Source of the DNA: JAFDVL01 sp043719385
GTDB lineage: Bacteria; Acidobacteriota; Blastocatellia; RBC074
Reading direction: 5' to 3'
Length of the DNA stretch: 6,115 nt
Assembly: GCA_043719385.1 (NCBI GenBank)
Contig: JAYSTY010000382.1
Coordinates: forward strand, 1 to 6,115
Below the pieces are notes generated by a model. It made no database searches. It was not told the origin of the DNA and saw nothing but the letters and a program-made list of their open reading frames with translations. A program made the translations under genes and the position numbers. Below, piece by piece: positions 1 to 4,378 of this stretch (its first letter is position 1; each line of letters begins with the position of its first letter).

Positions 1-603
1 TCCATCGCCGGCCCCAGCGAAATCGTAGTCATTGCCGATGACACGGCGCGACCTGATTTTATTGCCGCTGATTTACTTTCACAGGCGGAGCATTCCGAAG
101 ATGCCGCCGCAATTTTAGTTACGAACAGCGAAGCCCTCGCGGTCAACGTCAAAGCTGAAATTGTTAGGCAAATGGTTACGCTGCCACGTCGTGAAATCAT
201 CGAAAAATCTCTCGCAGATTTTGGCGCGCTAATTGTCGTTGAATCGCTGGAAGCCGCATGTTCACTGGTCAATCGCCTCGCACCGGAACACGTCGAAGTG
301 ATGACCGCAGACAGTGAGGCGACCGCAGAAAAAATTCTTCACGCCGGAGCAATTTTTATTGGCGATTATTCTGCCGAATCCGTGGGAGATTATTTTGCCG
401 GGACAAATCATGTATTGCCGACTGGTGGGACGGCGCGATTTTCATCCGCGCTCGGCGTCTACGATTTCCTCAAACGCACGAGCATTATTCGTTATACAAA
501 AGCAGAATTGCAGCGCACGGCAAAGAGTATTGATTTGATTGCGCAGGCAGAAGGGCTTCAGGCACACGCCAGGGCTGCGACCATTCGAATCAAGAGTTCC
601 TAG
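1..603 (+). CDS. hisD: Histidinol dehydrogenase, C-terminal part (5' end outside window)
   Basis: HisD is the cytoplasmic, zinc-dependent, NAD-dependent enzyme that carries out the last two steps of histidine synthesis, L-histidinol to L-histidine. The reading frame is open from base 1 and gives 200 residues to the TAG at 601-603. In fragment numbering it shows GPSE (4-7) and the AADLLSQAEH block (22-31), whose Q28 and H31 correspond to the zinc ligands Q259 and H262 of the E. coli enzyme. The RLAPEH motif (92-97) holds the catalytic Glu-His pair E96/H97. GDYFAGTNHVLPTGG (129-143) includes zinc ligand D130, and GLQAH near the end supplies zinc ligand H189. Compared with the usual length of about 430 residues, roughly 230 N-terminal residues lie outside. 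The C-terminus looks complete and undamaged. Normally hisC would follow directly; here it lies 3.8 kb further on. The family call is very secure. Confidence 0.97.
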   Translation, partial: SIAGPSEIVVIADDTARPDFIAADLLSQAEHSEDAAAILVTNSEALAVNVKAEIVRQMVTLPRREIIEKSLADFGALIVVESLEAACSLVNRLAPEHVEVMTADSEATAEKILHAGAIFIGDYSAESVGDYFAGTNHVLPTGGTARFSSALGVYDFLKRTSIIRYTKAELQRTAKSIDLIAQAEGLQAHARAATIRIKSS

Positions 604-676
604 CGTCGCCAACGGCGACCGACAAAATAGCCTATGGCGCAGGCGGTCTGGGGTGGGGAAGCTAATCCTGATCGTA
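604..676. other. Tail-to-tail intergenic spacer with small hairpins
   Basis: This spacer separates the convergent ends of hisD (+) and the nucleotidyltransferase gene (-). It contains a perfect 6-bp hairpin with a 3-nt loop at 605-619 (GTCGCC-AAC-GGCGAC), starting just after the hisD stop, and a second weak one at 630-644 (GCCT/AGGC). Neither is followed by a T-run on either strand, so they are not textbook intrinsic terminators. A G-rich stretch (648-659) follows. It may act as a weak bidirectional terminator or be a remnant of a dispersed intergenic repeat. No coding potential is evident. Confidence 0.4.
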
Positions 677-1285
677 TTATTTGCCCGGTTCTTTGGAGCT
701 GCCATCGGCTAAGTCGCATAAGCGGCGGAACCCTGACATCATCGTCAACCAGGCCCACTCACCACCTGTTTCGACGATCTTATGTTTGATCAGGGAACGA
801 TCAACCAGTTTCTTTTGTTTAAGCAGGAATACGATGTCGTCCAGGTCTTTTTGTCGCCCCGCATTAAATTTGAGAATGACTAACCATTCCGGCCTCACAA
901 TCCGCAAACCATTTGGCAAGCTGATGGACTCTTGCAAGGCCTTACGGTATAGCTCGTGATAGCCATCGCTGCGGACAATCCAGTCAATCTGGACATTATT
1001 TTTGCCAACTTTCAGGATGTAACTACTACCCCCAAAAGTTAACGGGTGCTTCGGCGTCAGCGAGATGTCGTTGGAGGCAATAATATCCACATCTTTTGTC
1101 ATTCGGGGGCTGCCATAAAAATGCATGGCCAGCCCACCAGCAACCGCCCACTCTATCTCTTCCTGGGTGGCCAGCTTGCCTGCCTTCCTTGCCGCTTTCA
1201 CACCAGTCTCGCTGGAAATCATGGGACTGGCTGCGTCGTGTTCCAGCATCCGCTCGACTAATTGCTTATATTCGTTTTCGCTCAT
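677..1285 (-). CDS. Stand-alone nucleotidyltransferase-fold protein (AbiEii/DUF6036-like)
   Basis: The 202-residue protein has the signature of the DNA polymerase beta-type nucleotidyltransferase superfamily. GGLAMHFYGSPRMTKDVDII (50-69) carries the GG pair and the two metal-binding acids D65 and D67, and the third acid is probably D101 in VQIDWIV. Further on, KFNAGRQKDLDDIVFLL (139-155) resembles the helical segment common in AbiEii-like and DUF6036 proteins. All expected catalytic acids are present, so an active enzyme is plausible; its substrate cannot be told. Relatives act as toxins or antitoxins that modify tRNA or partner proteins, or as uncharacterised enzymes. No AbiEi-like, HEPN or other standard partner is visible beside it. 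Residues 1-46 are polar and helix-prone. The ATG at 1285 has no clear Shine-Dalgarno sequence; M13 is a possible alternative start. It is the last gene of the minus-strand block and faces the end of hisD. Confidence 0.8.
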   Translation of the reverse strand: MSENEYKQLVERMLEHDAASPMISSETGVKAARKAGKLATQEEIEWAVAGGLAMHFYGSPRMTKDVDIIASNDISLTPKHPLTFGGSSYILKVGKNNVQIDWIVRSDGYHELYRKALQESISLPNGLRIVRPEWLVILKFNAGRQKDLDDIVFLLKQKKLVDRSLIKHKIVETGGEWAWLTMMSGFRRLCDLADGSSKEPGK

Positions 1286-1613
1286 TACTATTCACAGGTC
1301 ACGTTGTAGAATTGCAAGGTCACGCACTCCCATGCAATAGATATTCATCGTTACTAAGTAAGCTGAACCAGTCTTCCATACAAGAAGCACCTATGGCGAG
1401 TGATGACGTTTTCAATTTTGCATCTCACAAAAAATATTCCCTTTGCTGTTCCTTATGGAGTTAATCCCTCAGCTTAGGCGGTTGGAACGCTCCTTGATAA
1501 TACTTTCTGAAAGCGGTTCGCCTTTCACTATTTTGAGAAATAAGACAGCCGCTCAGCGACAGATTCATCCTGCGTGGTATAGAGGGAAATTTGTCGCCCT
1601 AATAAATGTTGGG
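1286..1613. other. 328-bp spacer between nucleotidyltransferase gene and brnA
   Basis: No complete gene is recognisable here. Visible are AGGTCACG in direct repeat at 1296-1303 and 1317-1324 (21 bp apart, about two helical turns), just upstream of the nucleotidyltransferase start; an inverted pair ATTGCA/TGCAAT at 1311-1316 and 1333-1338; a 19-codon minus-strand ORF (1320-1379); and, next to brnA, an R''-like box together with a frameshifted reading frame (1469-1617). The repeats may be regulator-binding sites for the nucleotidyltransferase gene, but this is inference. Confidence 0.4.
1320..1379 (-). CDS. Possible 19-residue leader peptide upstream of nucleotidyltransferase gene
   Basis: An ATG at 1379 opens a 19-codon frame (MEDWFSLLSNDEYLLHGSA) ending in TGA at 1322-1320, 35 bp before the nucleotidyltransferase start. 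AGGTG stands 8 nt before the ATG, a better ribosome-binding site than that of the gene downstream. The adjoining frame reads MGVRDLAILQRDL and stops 7 nt before the ATG at 1285, so the two together could be a longer small protein split by a frameshift. I recognise no family. At this length chance is a real alternative. Confidence 0.25.
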   Translation of the reverse strand: MEDWFSLLSNDEYLLHGSA

Positions 1614-1617
1614 TCAC
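1469..1617 (-). pseudogene. Possible third frame after brnA, broken by a -1 frameshift
   Basis: A GTG at 1617-1615 overlaps the brnA stop in the coupling arrangement ATGTGA. It reads 29 codons, with TTQDESVAERLSYFSK at the end, and then hits TAG at 1530-1528. Immediately at that point the -1 frame continues as IVKGEPLSESIIKERSNRLS to TGA at 1471-1469. Joining the two at the AAAA run would give a 49-residue protein. The amino-acid make-up on both sides looks protein-like, but I recognise no family. The same bases overlap a possible attC remnant, so this may be noncoding. A single-base deletion, a sequencing error in the A-run, or slippage on AAA before TAG would all explain the break. Confidence 0.25.
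1608..1614 (-). other. attC R''-like box at brnA stop
   Basis: On the minus strand ACCCAAC overlaps the brnA stop codon and fits the R'' consensus RYYYAAC. A 5-nt spacer and TTAGGGC (1602-1596) follow. GCCTAA at 1479-1474 would pair with TTAGGGC leaving one extrahelical G, as in attC L boxes, and a 6-nt spacer follows it. However, the expected GTTRRRY box is absent there, and the total span of about 155 bp is long for attC. It may be a decayed site or chance. Confidence 0.3.
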
Positions 1618-1898
1618 ATTTTTTGTTTATGTGCATTCATATAGGCACGCAACAACGCATTGATTTGGGTTTGATACCCTTGTCCTTGTTGCCGGAACCA
1701 TTCCAGCACATCCTGATCCAGTCGCAGCGTTAATTGCGATTTGCGCGGCACTGTCTGCAACCCACGTCGCACGATGGCACGCGCAAATTGGTCAGGCGTT
1801 AATTCTGGACTGTCTGAAAAGTCAATCTCGCTGTCTTTCATCGTTTTCAGCCGCGACCAATCAGTTTGCGATTTCCTGGAAATAATATTCTTCTTCAT
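1614..1898 (-). CDS. brnA: BrnA-family antitoxin
   Basis: BrnA antitoxins bind and neutralise BrnT and, through a ribbon-helix-helix domain, repress their own operon. The 94-residue protein shows both conserved parts of the family. The N-terminal segment (TDWSRLKTMKDSEIDFSDSP, 12-31, then ELTPDQFARAIVRRG to residue 46) is the toxin-contacting region. The C-terminal domain has the DNA-contacting strand SQLTLRLD (54-61) followed by the VLEWFRQQGQGYQTQINALL helices (64-83) and RAYM. The start at 1898 matches the usual family N-terminus (MKK...SRTDW). It lies inside the brnT frame, so the genes overlap by 38 bp and are probably translationally coupled; no separate Shine-Dalgarno sequence is seen. 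Length is normal and no damage is visible. The stop overlaps an R''-like box and a possible downstream GTG start. Confidence 0.93.
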   Translation of the reverse strand: MKKNIISRKSQTDWSRLKTMKDSEIDFSDSPELTPDQFARAIVRRGLQTVPRKSQLTLRLDQDVLEWFRQQGQGYQTQINALLRAYMNAHKQKM

Positions 1899-2136
1899 AT
1901 TTGGATGCTTTGCGGGCGGAGATCAAGCGGATTGTTTCATCTGTTTCAGTGTGGACAACCAGAAATACAATGCCATTGAGTAAACCAAGTGTAGTGAAAC
2001 GAGTCTCGCCATAATCAAAACGGTCGTCCACCAGTAAAACCGTGATCCCGTCGAACAAAGGCGGCAAATCAGCAAAATCAATGCTGTGTTTGGAAAGATT
2101 TATTTGGCGTTTACTTTCATCCCACTCGAATTTCAT
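1861..2136 (-). CDS. brnT: BrnT-family ribonuclease toxin
   Basis: BrnT is the RelE-fold ribonuclease toxin of the type II BrnTA system; it blocks translation until bound by BrnA. The 91-residue product has the family features in order: FEWDESKRQINLSKHSIDF (3-21) with the KH pair, acidic/aromatic LFDG (27-30), DYGETRF (41-47), LGLLNGIVFLVVHTE (50-64), and the hallmark IRLISARKAS...EEEYY (69-85). I chose the ATG at 2136 (MKFEWDES) because it matches the normal family N-terminus. The in-frame ATG at 2163 would fall inside the promoter spacer. The predicted transcription start coincides with this ATG, so the mRNA is probably leaderless. The toxin precedes the antitoxin, the usual order for brnTA. 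All expected motifs are present, so the toxin is probably functional. Confidence 0.93.
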   Translation of the reverse strand: MKFEWDESKRQINLSKHSIDFADLPPLFDGITVLLVDDRFDYGETRFTTLGLLNGIVFLVVHTETDETIRLISARKASKYEEEYYFQEIAN

Positions 2137-2143
2137 AAGCCAT

Positions 2144-2172
2144 ATTGTAGTTACACAATGCAACTACGTCAA
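2144..2172 (-). promoter_or_regulatory. brnTA promoter (sigma-70 type)
   Basis: On the minus strand, -35 TTGACG (2172-2167) and -10 TACAAT (2149-2144) are separated by exactly 17 bp. The expected transcription start, 7-8 nt beyond the -10 box, falls at 2137-2136, the A of the brnT ATG. A second TTGACA (2180-2175) lies 8 bp upstream but would be spaced 25 bp from the -10 box. Confidence 0.65.
2147..2167 (-). promoter_or_regulatory. Palindromic operator-like site for BrnA autorepression
   Basis: A 21-bp imperfect palindrome with arms GTAGTTGCA and TGTAACTAC around TTG has 8 of 9 paired positions. It fills the spacer between the -35 and -10 boxes and overlaps the -10. This is where a ribbon-helix-helix repressor such as BrnA would block RNA polymerase. 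Binding by BrnA is inference from position and symmetry. Confidence 0.5.
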
Positions 2173-2215
2173 TGTGTCAATTTTCAAAGACCGAACGTGA
2201 CCAAACGGCGACGGT

Positions 2216-2241
2216 CAGCCACGCGCTTTGCGCGTCGGCTG
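2216..2241. repeat. GC-rich hairpin after membrane-protein gene
   Basis: CAGCCACGCGC pairs with GCGCGT-C-GGCTG across a TTT loop: an 11-bp stem with one bulged base, 25 bp after the membrane-protein stop. There is no T-run, so it is not a standard terminator. Read on the minus strand, the bulge (G) is on the 5' arm and the core (GCCGACGCGC...) resembles the inner part of attC sites, but consensus R boxes are missing. It could be a decayed attC or a REP-like element. Confidence 0.5.
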
Positions 2242-2265
2242 CAGCGCCCTCATAGCATTTCTCAA

Positions 2266-2706
2266 TCAGTAGTTCTTTGTTGAGGCTCGAAAGACCCGCA
2301 CGGTCAACCCCGCGATGGGTACAAGATACAACAGATAAACGAAGTGATACCAGGTCGGGTAGTTGTCCCACACGCTCAAACCGCTCCAAAGGTGAATCGG
2401 CAGGTGAATAGGCGCGGAAATCACAACGAGTACGCTGCCAAGCCACCACGCCGCACGTGAACTCTTTGCCACCATCGCCGAAACCGCGCCTGCCGTCATC
2501 GTGCAGACGACACCGACTGCGAGCCTTGAGAACAACATCAGAAGAGTATAAGACTTGGTTGGCTCCGCACGCGCGTAATCAGACCAAGCGGTACGCAGAA
2601 AGAGGAAGCCAGCCCCGCCGACCGCGATCCAAGCTACAAAGCCAACGACCATACCAACAAGAAGCCAATTCCAACGAATAATAACGGATGACTTCATAAT
2701 ATTCAT
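2266..2706 (-). CDS. Four-helix integral membrane protein of unknown function
   Basis: The 146-residue protein has four clear hydrophobic segments: about 14-37, 55-80, 86-107 and 120-139. They are separated by short polar stretches (SDYARAEPTKS at 42-52; KSSR at 81-84; SVWDNYPTW at 111-119). Segment 3 ends with an unusual PIHLPIHLW (99-107) with two regularly spaced histidines. The short C-terminal tail is RASTKNY. It is predicted to sit in the cytoplasmic membrane; I recognise no named family. The ATG at 2706 and the in-frame ATG at 2697 are both possible, and neither has a good Shine-Dalgarno sequence. The start lies 16 nt after the R' box of the attC site, typical of a gene cassette with a very short leader. 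Reading frame and composition look intact. Confidence 0.7.
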   Translation of the reverse strand: MNIMKSSVIIRWNWLLVGMVVGFVAWIAVGGAGFLFLRTAWSDYARAEPTKSYTLLMLFSRLAVGVVCTMTAGAVSAMVAKSSRAAWWLGSVLVVISAPIHLPIHLWSGLSVWDNYPTWYHFVYLLYLVPIAGLTVRVFRASTKNY

Positions 2707-2721
2707 AGTAGAGGACTGGCC

Positions 2722-2811
2722 GCTTAACTACTCTTTCACCCGGCTCGGCCTGTTGATTTGGCAGTAACCGCAACACCTGTGGGCAGCGTCTCGGTGCAAT
2801 GAGTGTTGGGC
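2722..2811 (-). other. Integron attC-like recombination site
   Basis: Read on the minus strand: R'' GCCCAAC (2811-2805, consensus RYYYAAC), a 5-nt spacer ACTCA, L'' TTGCACC (2799-2793), a 52-nt variable middle, L' GGTGAA (2740-2735), a 6-nt spacer, and R' GTTAAGC (2728-2722, consensus GTTRRRY). L'' pairs with L' except for one extrahelical G in L''. The 5/6 spacer sizes and the side of the extra base match well-known sites such as that of aadA cassettes. The 90-bp length is within the normal range. It lies 43 bp after the stop of the DUF4440 gene and 16 bp before the next gene, and its orientation agrees with the genes. R'' and R' pair at 5 of 7 positions. No integrase gene is in the window. 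Confidence 0.7.
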
Positions 2812-2854
2812 CGGTTTCATCGTCAGCAGACTGTTGCGCGAGAGTGTTTTTGAC

Positions 2855-3367
2855 TCAGTTCCCACTTTGTGGCTTCGGCGCTGGCAAGTCCGTAAATTGT
2901 GCATTGACGATACGCCAGCGGCCCTCTCGCTTCACCCACACTCCTGTGTATAACAACTTACTAACAAACGGGGTTACCTCGTCACGCCGAGTTGAGACAC
3001 TGATGGCATTCACGATCACGACATTTCCATAAATGCGAACCTTGGCTTGCTCAAGGGTACGCGTCGTGGCGGCCATCCGCTTTCGCGTCGCTTCATCGCG
3101 ATTTCTGATATTGGGGATTTGTGTTTCCTTGGTGCCAAATTCTCCGCGCGTTCTACTAGCAAGGATATAGTCATCCGCTTCGATACGATCTACAGTGTTA
3201 GCATCAGTCTTATTGTAGGCCTCAAACCATTCCTTCTCCAGTTTTAAGATTTCCTGCTCAATGCTGTTTTGTCCTTTTGGCTTCGTCTTTTGGCTGAAGC
3301 TGGGTGAAGGTATGGCAGCGACGACGCCTACCGCCAACAAGATAAGAGAAAAGAATGTGTTTTTCAT
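2855..3367 (-). CDS. Secreted DUF4440 / SnoaL-like (NTF2-fold) protein
   Basis: The 170-residue protein begins with a signal peptide (K2, hydrophobic core 5-19, likely cleavage near SFS-Q at 25-26), so it is probably exported. The mature part fits the DUF4440 branch of the NTF2-like fold: the helix SIEQEILKLEKEWFEAYNK (35-53), the DDYILAS strand (65-71), a central strand VRIYGNVVIVNAIS, and the closing strand pair YTGVWVKREGRWRIVNAQF (140-158) with its conserved Trp residues. Such proteins bind small ligands or act as minor enzymes; no catalytic set can be claimed here. The ATG at 3367 is preceded by AAAGGAG (3381-3375) at 7 nt, an excellent ribosome-binding site. It is flanked by a broken paralogue upstream and the attC site downstream. 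Confidence 0.85.
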   Translation of the reverse strand: MKNTFFSLILLAVGVVAAIPSPSFSQKTKPKGQNSIEQEILKLEKEWFEAYNKTDANTVDRIEADDYILASRTRGEFGTKETQIPNIRNRDEATRKRMAATTRTLEQAKVRIYGNVVIVNAISVSTRRDEVTPFVSKLLYTGVWVKREGRWRIVNAQFTDLPAPKPQSGN

Positions 3368-3477
3368 CTGTGTACTCCTTTGGGTCAGATACTACTGTTT
3401 TGAGTTTGCCTCGGAATTGAGGCCTGATAATCCGTTTACCCCCTTGTATTAACCACACCCTCGTTGGCGCGGCTACG

Positions 3478-3484
3478 GTTGAAC
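3478..3484 (-). other. attC R''-like box downstream of the broken DUF4440 gene
   Basis: GTTCAAC on the minus strand fits RYYYAAC and lies 37 bp after the ancestral stop at 3522, close to the 43-bp distance seen for the intact paralogue and its attC. No matching L'/R' half could be found before the next gene at 3367. It may be the remnant of a decayed attC or chance. Confidence 0.25.
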
Positions 3485-3521
3485 AGATGTTCGATAACGA
3501 TCTGTAAAAGAACCTATGTTG

Positions 3522-3955
3522 TTATTTGACTTCAACCTTAGGAGAACCGTGACCAGCAACTCGCTTCCAGTTCCCGTTGACTTTCGCATAAACACGCGTA
3601 AATCGGCCTTCAAGAATACGCTCTTTCCCGTCCGCCGTTTTGTCAACTCTCTTAAAACTTCCCGTGCGAAGACCTTTGTTTGCACATCACTCTCTACCTC
3701 CTTGCCCATCGTGCCGGCTTGCCGCGCAGCACTTCGTCGTGTCAGTTCTTCCTTCTTCAATAATCTTGGGGGATTGCCTAGCGTATAAAAACCGTCTGGA
3801 TCAGTTAATTTATTCAGCGTAGCTGTATCGTTTTTCTCAATGGCAATTTCGATCTTTTGATCGAGTGCCTGTAATTCCTTCTCAATGTTTGACTGTGCGT
3901 AGATTCCTGGTGTGAGCACGAACAGAACAGCCAGTGCCAAAAGTATCTGTTTCAT
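3522..3955 (-). pseudogene. Secreted DUF4440 protein gene broken by a one-base deletion
   Basis: The start at 3955 has AAAGGAG (3968-3962) at 6 nt and encodes a signal peptide (MKQILLALAVLFVLTPGIYA, cleavage near 20-21). A DUF4440 N-terminal half follows (NIEKELQALDQKIE..., DGFYTLG at 54-60). After F96 (codon 3670-3668) the frame loses family character, becoming Arg/Lys/Thr-rich, and runs on to TAG at 3475-3473 (160 codons). The neighbouring frame resumes the family exactly there: GSFKRVDKTADGKE, then GRFTRVYAKVNGNWKRVAG, ending in TAA at 3524-3522. Adding one G at about 3667 (TTC-GGC-ACG-GGA, V-F-G-T-G-S) restores a normal 144-residue protein. So this is a frameshifted gene, or a sequencing error if the missing base is an artefact. 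It is a distant paralogue of the next gene. Confidence 0.85.
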
Positions 3956-4068
3956 GGGGAACTCCTTTGAAATGATTTTGTTGATTTGTTATGCCGATAA
4001 AACTCGGCGCGAAAGAATGCCGCAGCAAAAGTACAACTTGCTCCCTGTATTCTCGTTTTTTTCTATCA

Positions 4069-4104
4069 CCACGTAAGTTACTAGCTCGCTTACCTTACAC
4101 GTGG
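4069..4104. repeat. Inverted repeat
   Basis: CCACG-TAAG at 4069-4077 pairs with CTTA-(CA)-CGTGG at 4094-4104: a 9-bp stem with a 2-nt bulge and a 16-nt loop. There is no T-run after it on the + strand. It resembles a recombination-site or regulator-site palindrome more than a terminator; its function is unknown. Confidence 0.45.
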
Positions 4105-4122
4105 TTACCGAACATGTAATTC

Positions 4123-4140
4123 TACGACTGAAAAGTCGTA
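4123..4140. repeat. Perfect hairpin with GAAA tetraloop
   Basis: TACGACT-GAAA-AGTCGTA forms a perfect 7-bp stem closed, on the + strand, by a GNRA-type tetraloop. No T-run follows on either strand, so an intrinsic terminator is unlikely. It may be an operator or an RNA structural element. Confidence 0.5.
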
Positions 4141-4235
4141 AAACATCACGGCTTTTCGTCAATTTAATCTGACCTGTAATCAGCGAATGCTTTACAAATC
4201 AACAAATCTTAAGGTAGTAGGCGACAGGCTCAGAA

Positions 4236-4258
4236 TGTTATACGACTGTTGCATAACA
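4236..4258. repeat. Inverted repeat TGTTAT/ATAACA
   Basis: Perfect 6-bp arms flank an 11-bp centre that contains a second copy of the ACGACTG sequence seen at 4124-4130. The shared core suggests that both could be binding sites for one regulator; this is inference. Confidence 0.4.
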
Positions 4259-4323
4259 CACGGGGATTTTATCACTTTTTTCATCAATGACAATGGCGGC
4301 GAAATTTCCTGCGCATCATCGTT

Positions 4324-4352
4324 TTGCCATCATTCACAATCTTTACTATAGT
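4324..4352 (+). promoter_or_regulatory. hisC-hisB promoter (sigma-70 type)
   Basis: TTGCCA (4324-4329) and TATAGT (4347-4352) are separated by 17 bp. The predicted start near 4359 gives a leader of only about 20 nt. ATAGTGG (4348-4354), overlapping the -10 box, is an exact inverted copy of CCACTAT (4374-4380), which covers the start of the hisC ATG. The purine run GAGGGAGAG (4356-4364) is too far from the ATG for a good ribosome-binding site. Confidence 0.6.
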
Positions 4353-4378
4353 GGCGAGGGAGAGAATTCCAAACCACT

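Larger units (their letters stand above)
3956..4378. other. Divergent intergenic region between DUF4440 pseudogene and hisC
   Basis: No gene is recognised in these 423 bp. They hold the ribosome-binding site of the pseudogene (3962-3968), the hisC promoter (4324-4352), an A/T-rich stretch (T-run at about 4055-4062), and three inverted repeats (4069-4104, 4123-4140, 4236-4258). The octamer TACGACTG occurs twice (4123-4130 and 4241-4248), once in each of the last two repeats. On the minus strand TTGACG (about 4165-4160) stands upstream of the 4123-4140 palindrome and might be a -35 box for the minus-strand genes, but no good -10 follows. Confidence 0.5.

Noticed and set aside
1443..1733. Plus-strand open frame antisense to brnA
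   Set aside because: No family character and no ribosome-binding site; most of it is the complement of brnA and of its downstream region.
2137..2163. Longer brnT starting at the ATG at 2163
   Set aside because: The added residues do not fit the BrnT family N-terminus, and that ATG lies between the -35 and -10 boxes of the likely promoter.
2579..2776. Minus-strand open frame running through the attC R' box into the membrane-protein gene
   Set aside because: It overlaps the well-supported membrane-protein frame, has no domain, and its sequence is explained by the attC site and that gene.
3404..3424. Small GCCTC/GAGGC hairpin between the two DUF4440 genes as a terminator or attC half
   Set aside because: It has only five base pairs, no T-run after it on the minus strand, and no R boxes at the right distances.
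3473..3521. C-terminal extension of the broken DUF4440 protein as genuine coding sequence
   Set aside because: It is out of frame with the family domain; the neighbouring frame carries the conserved closing strands and a natural stop at 3522.
4236..4258. Similarity of TGTTATACGACTGTT to part of a class 1 integron attI site
   Set aside because: The match is short, has an inserted base, faces away from the minus-strand cassettes, and no integrase gene or attI core site accompanies it.
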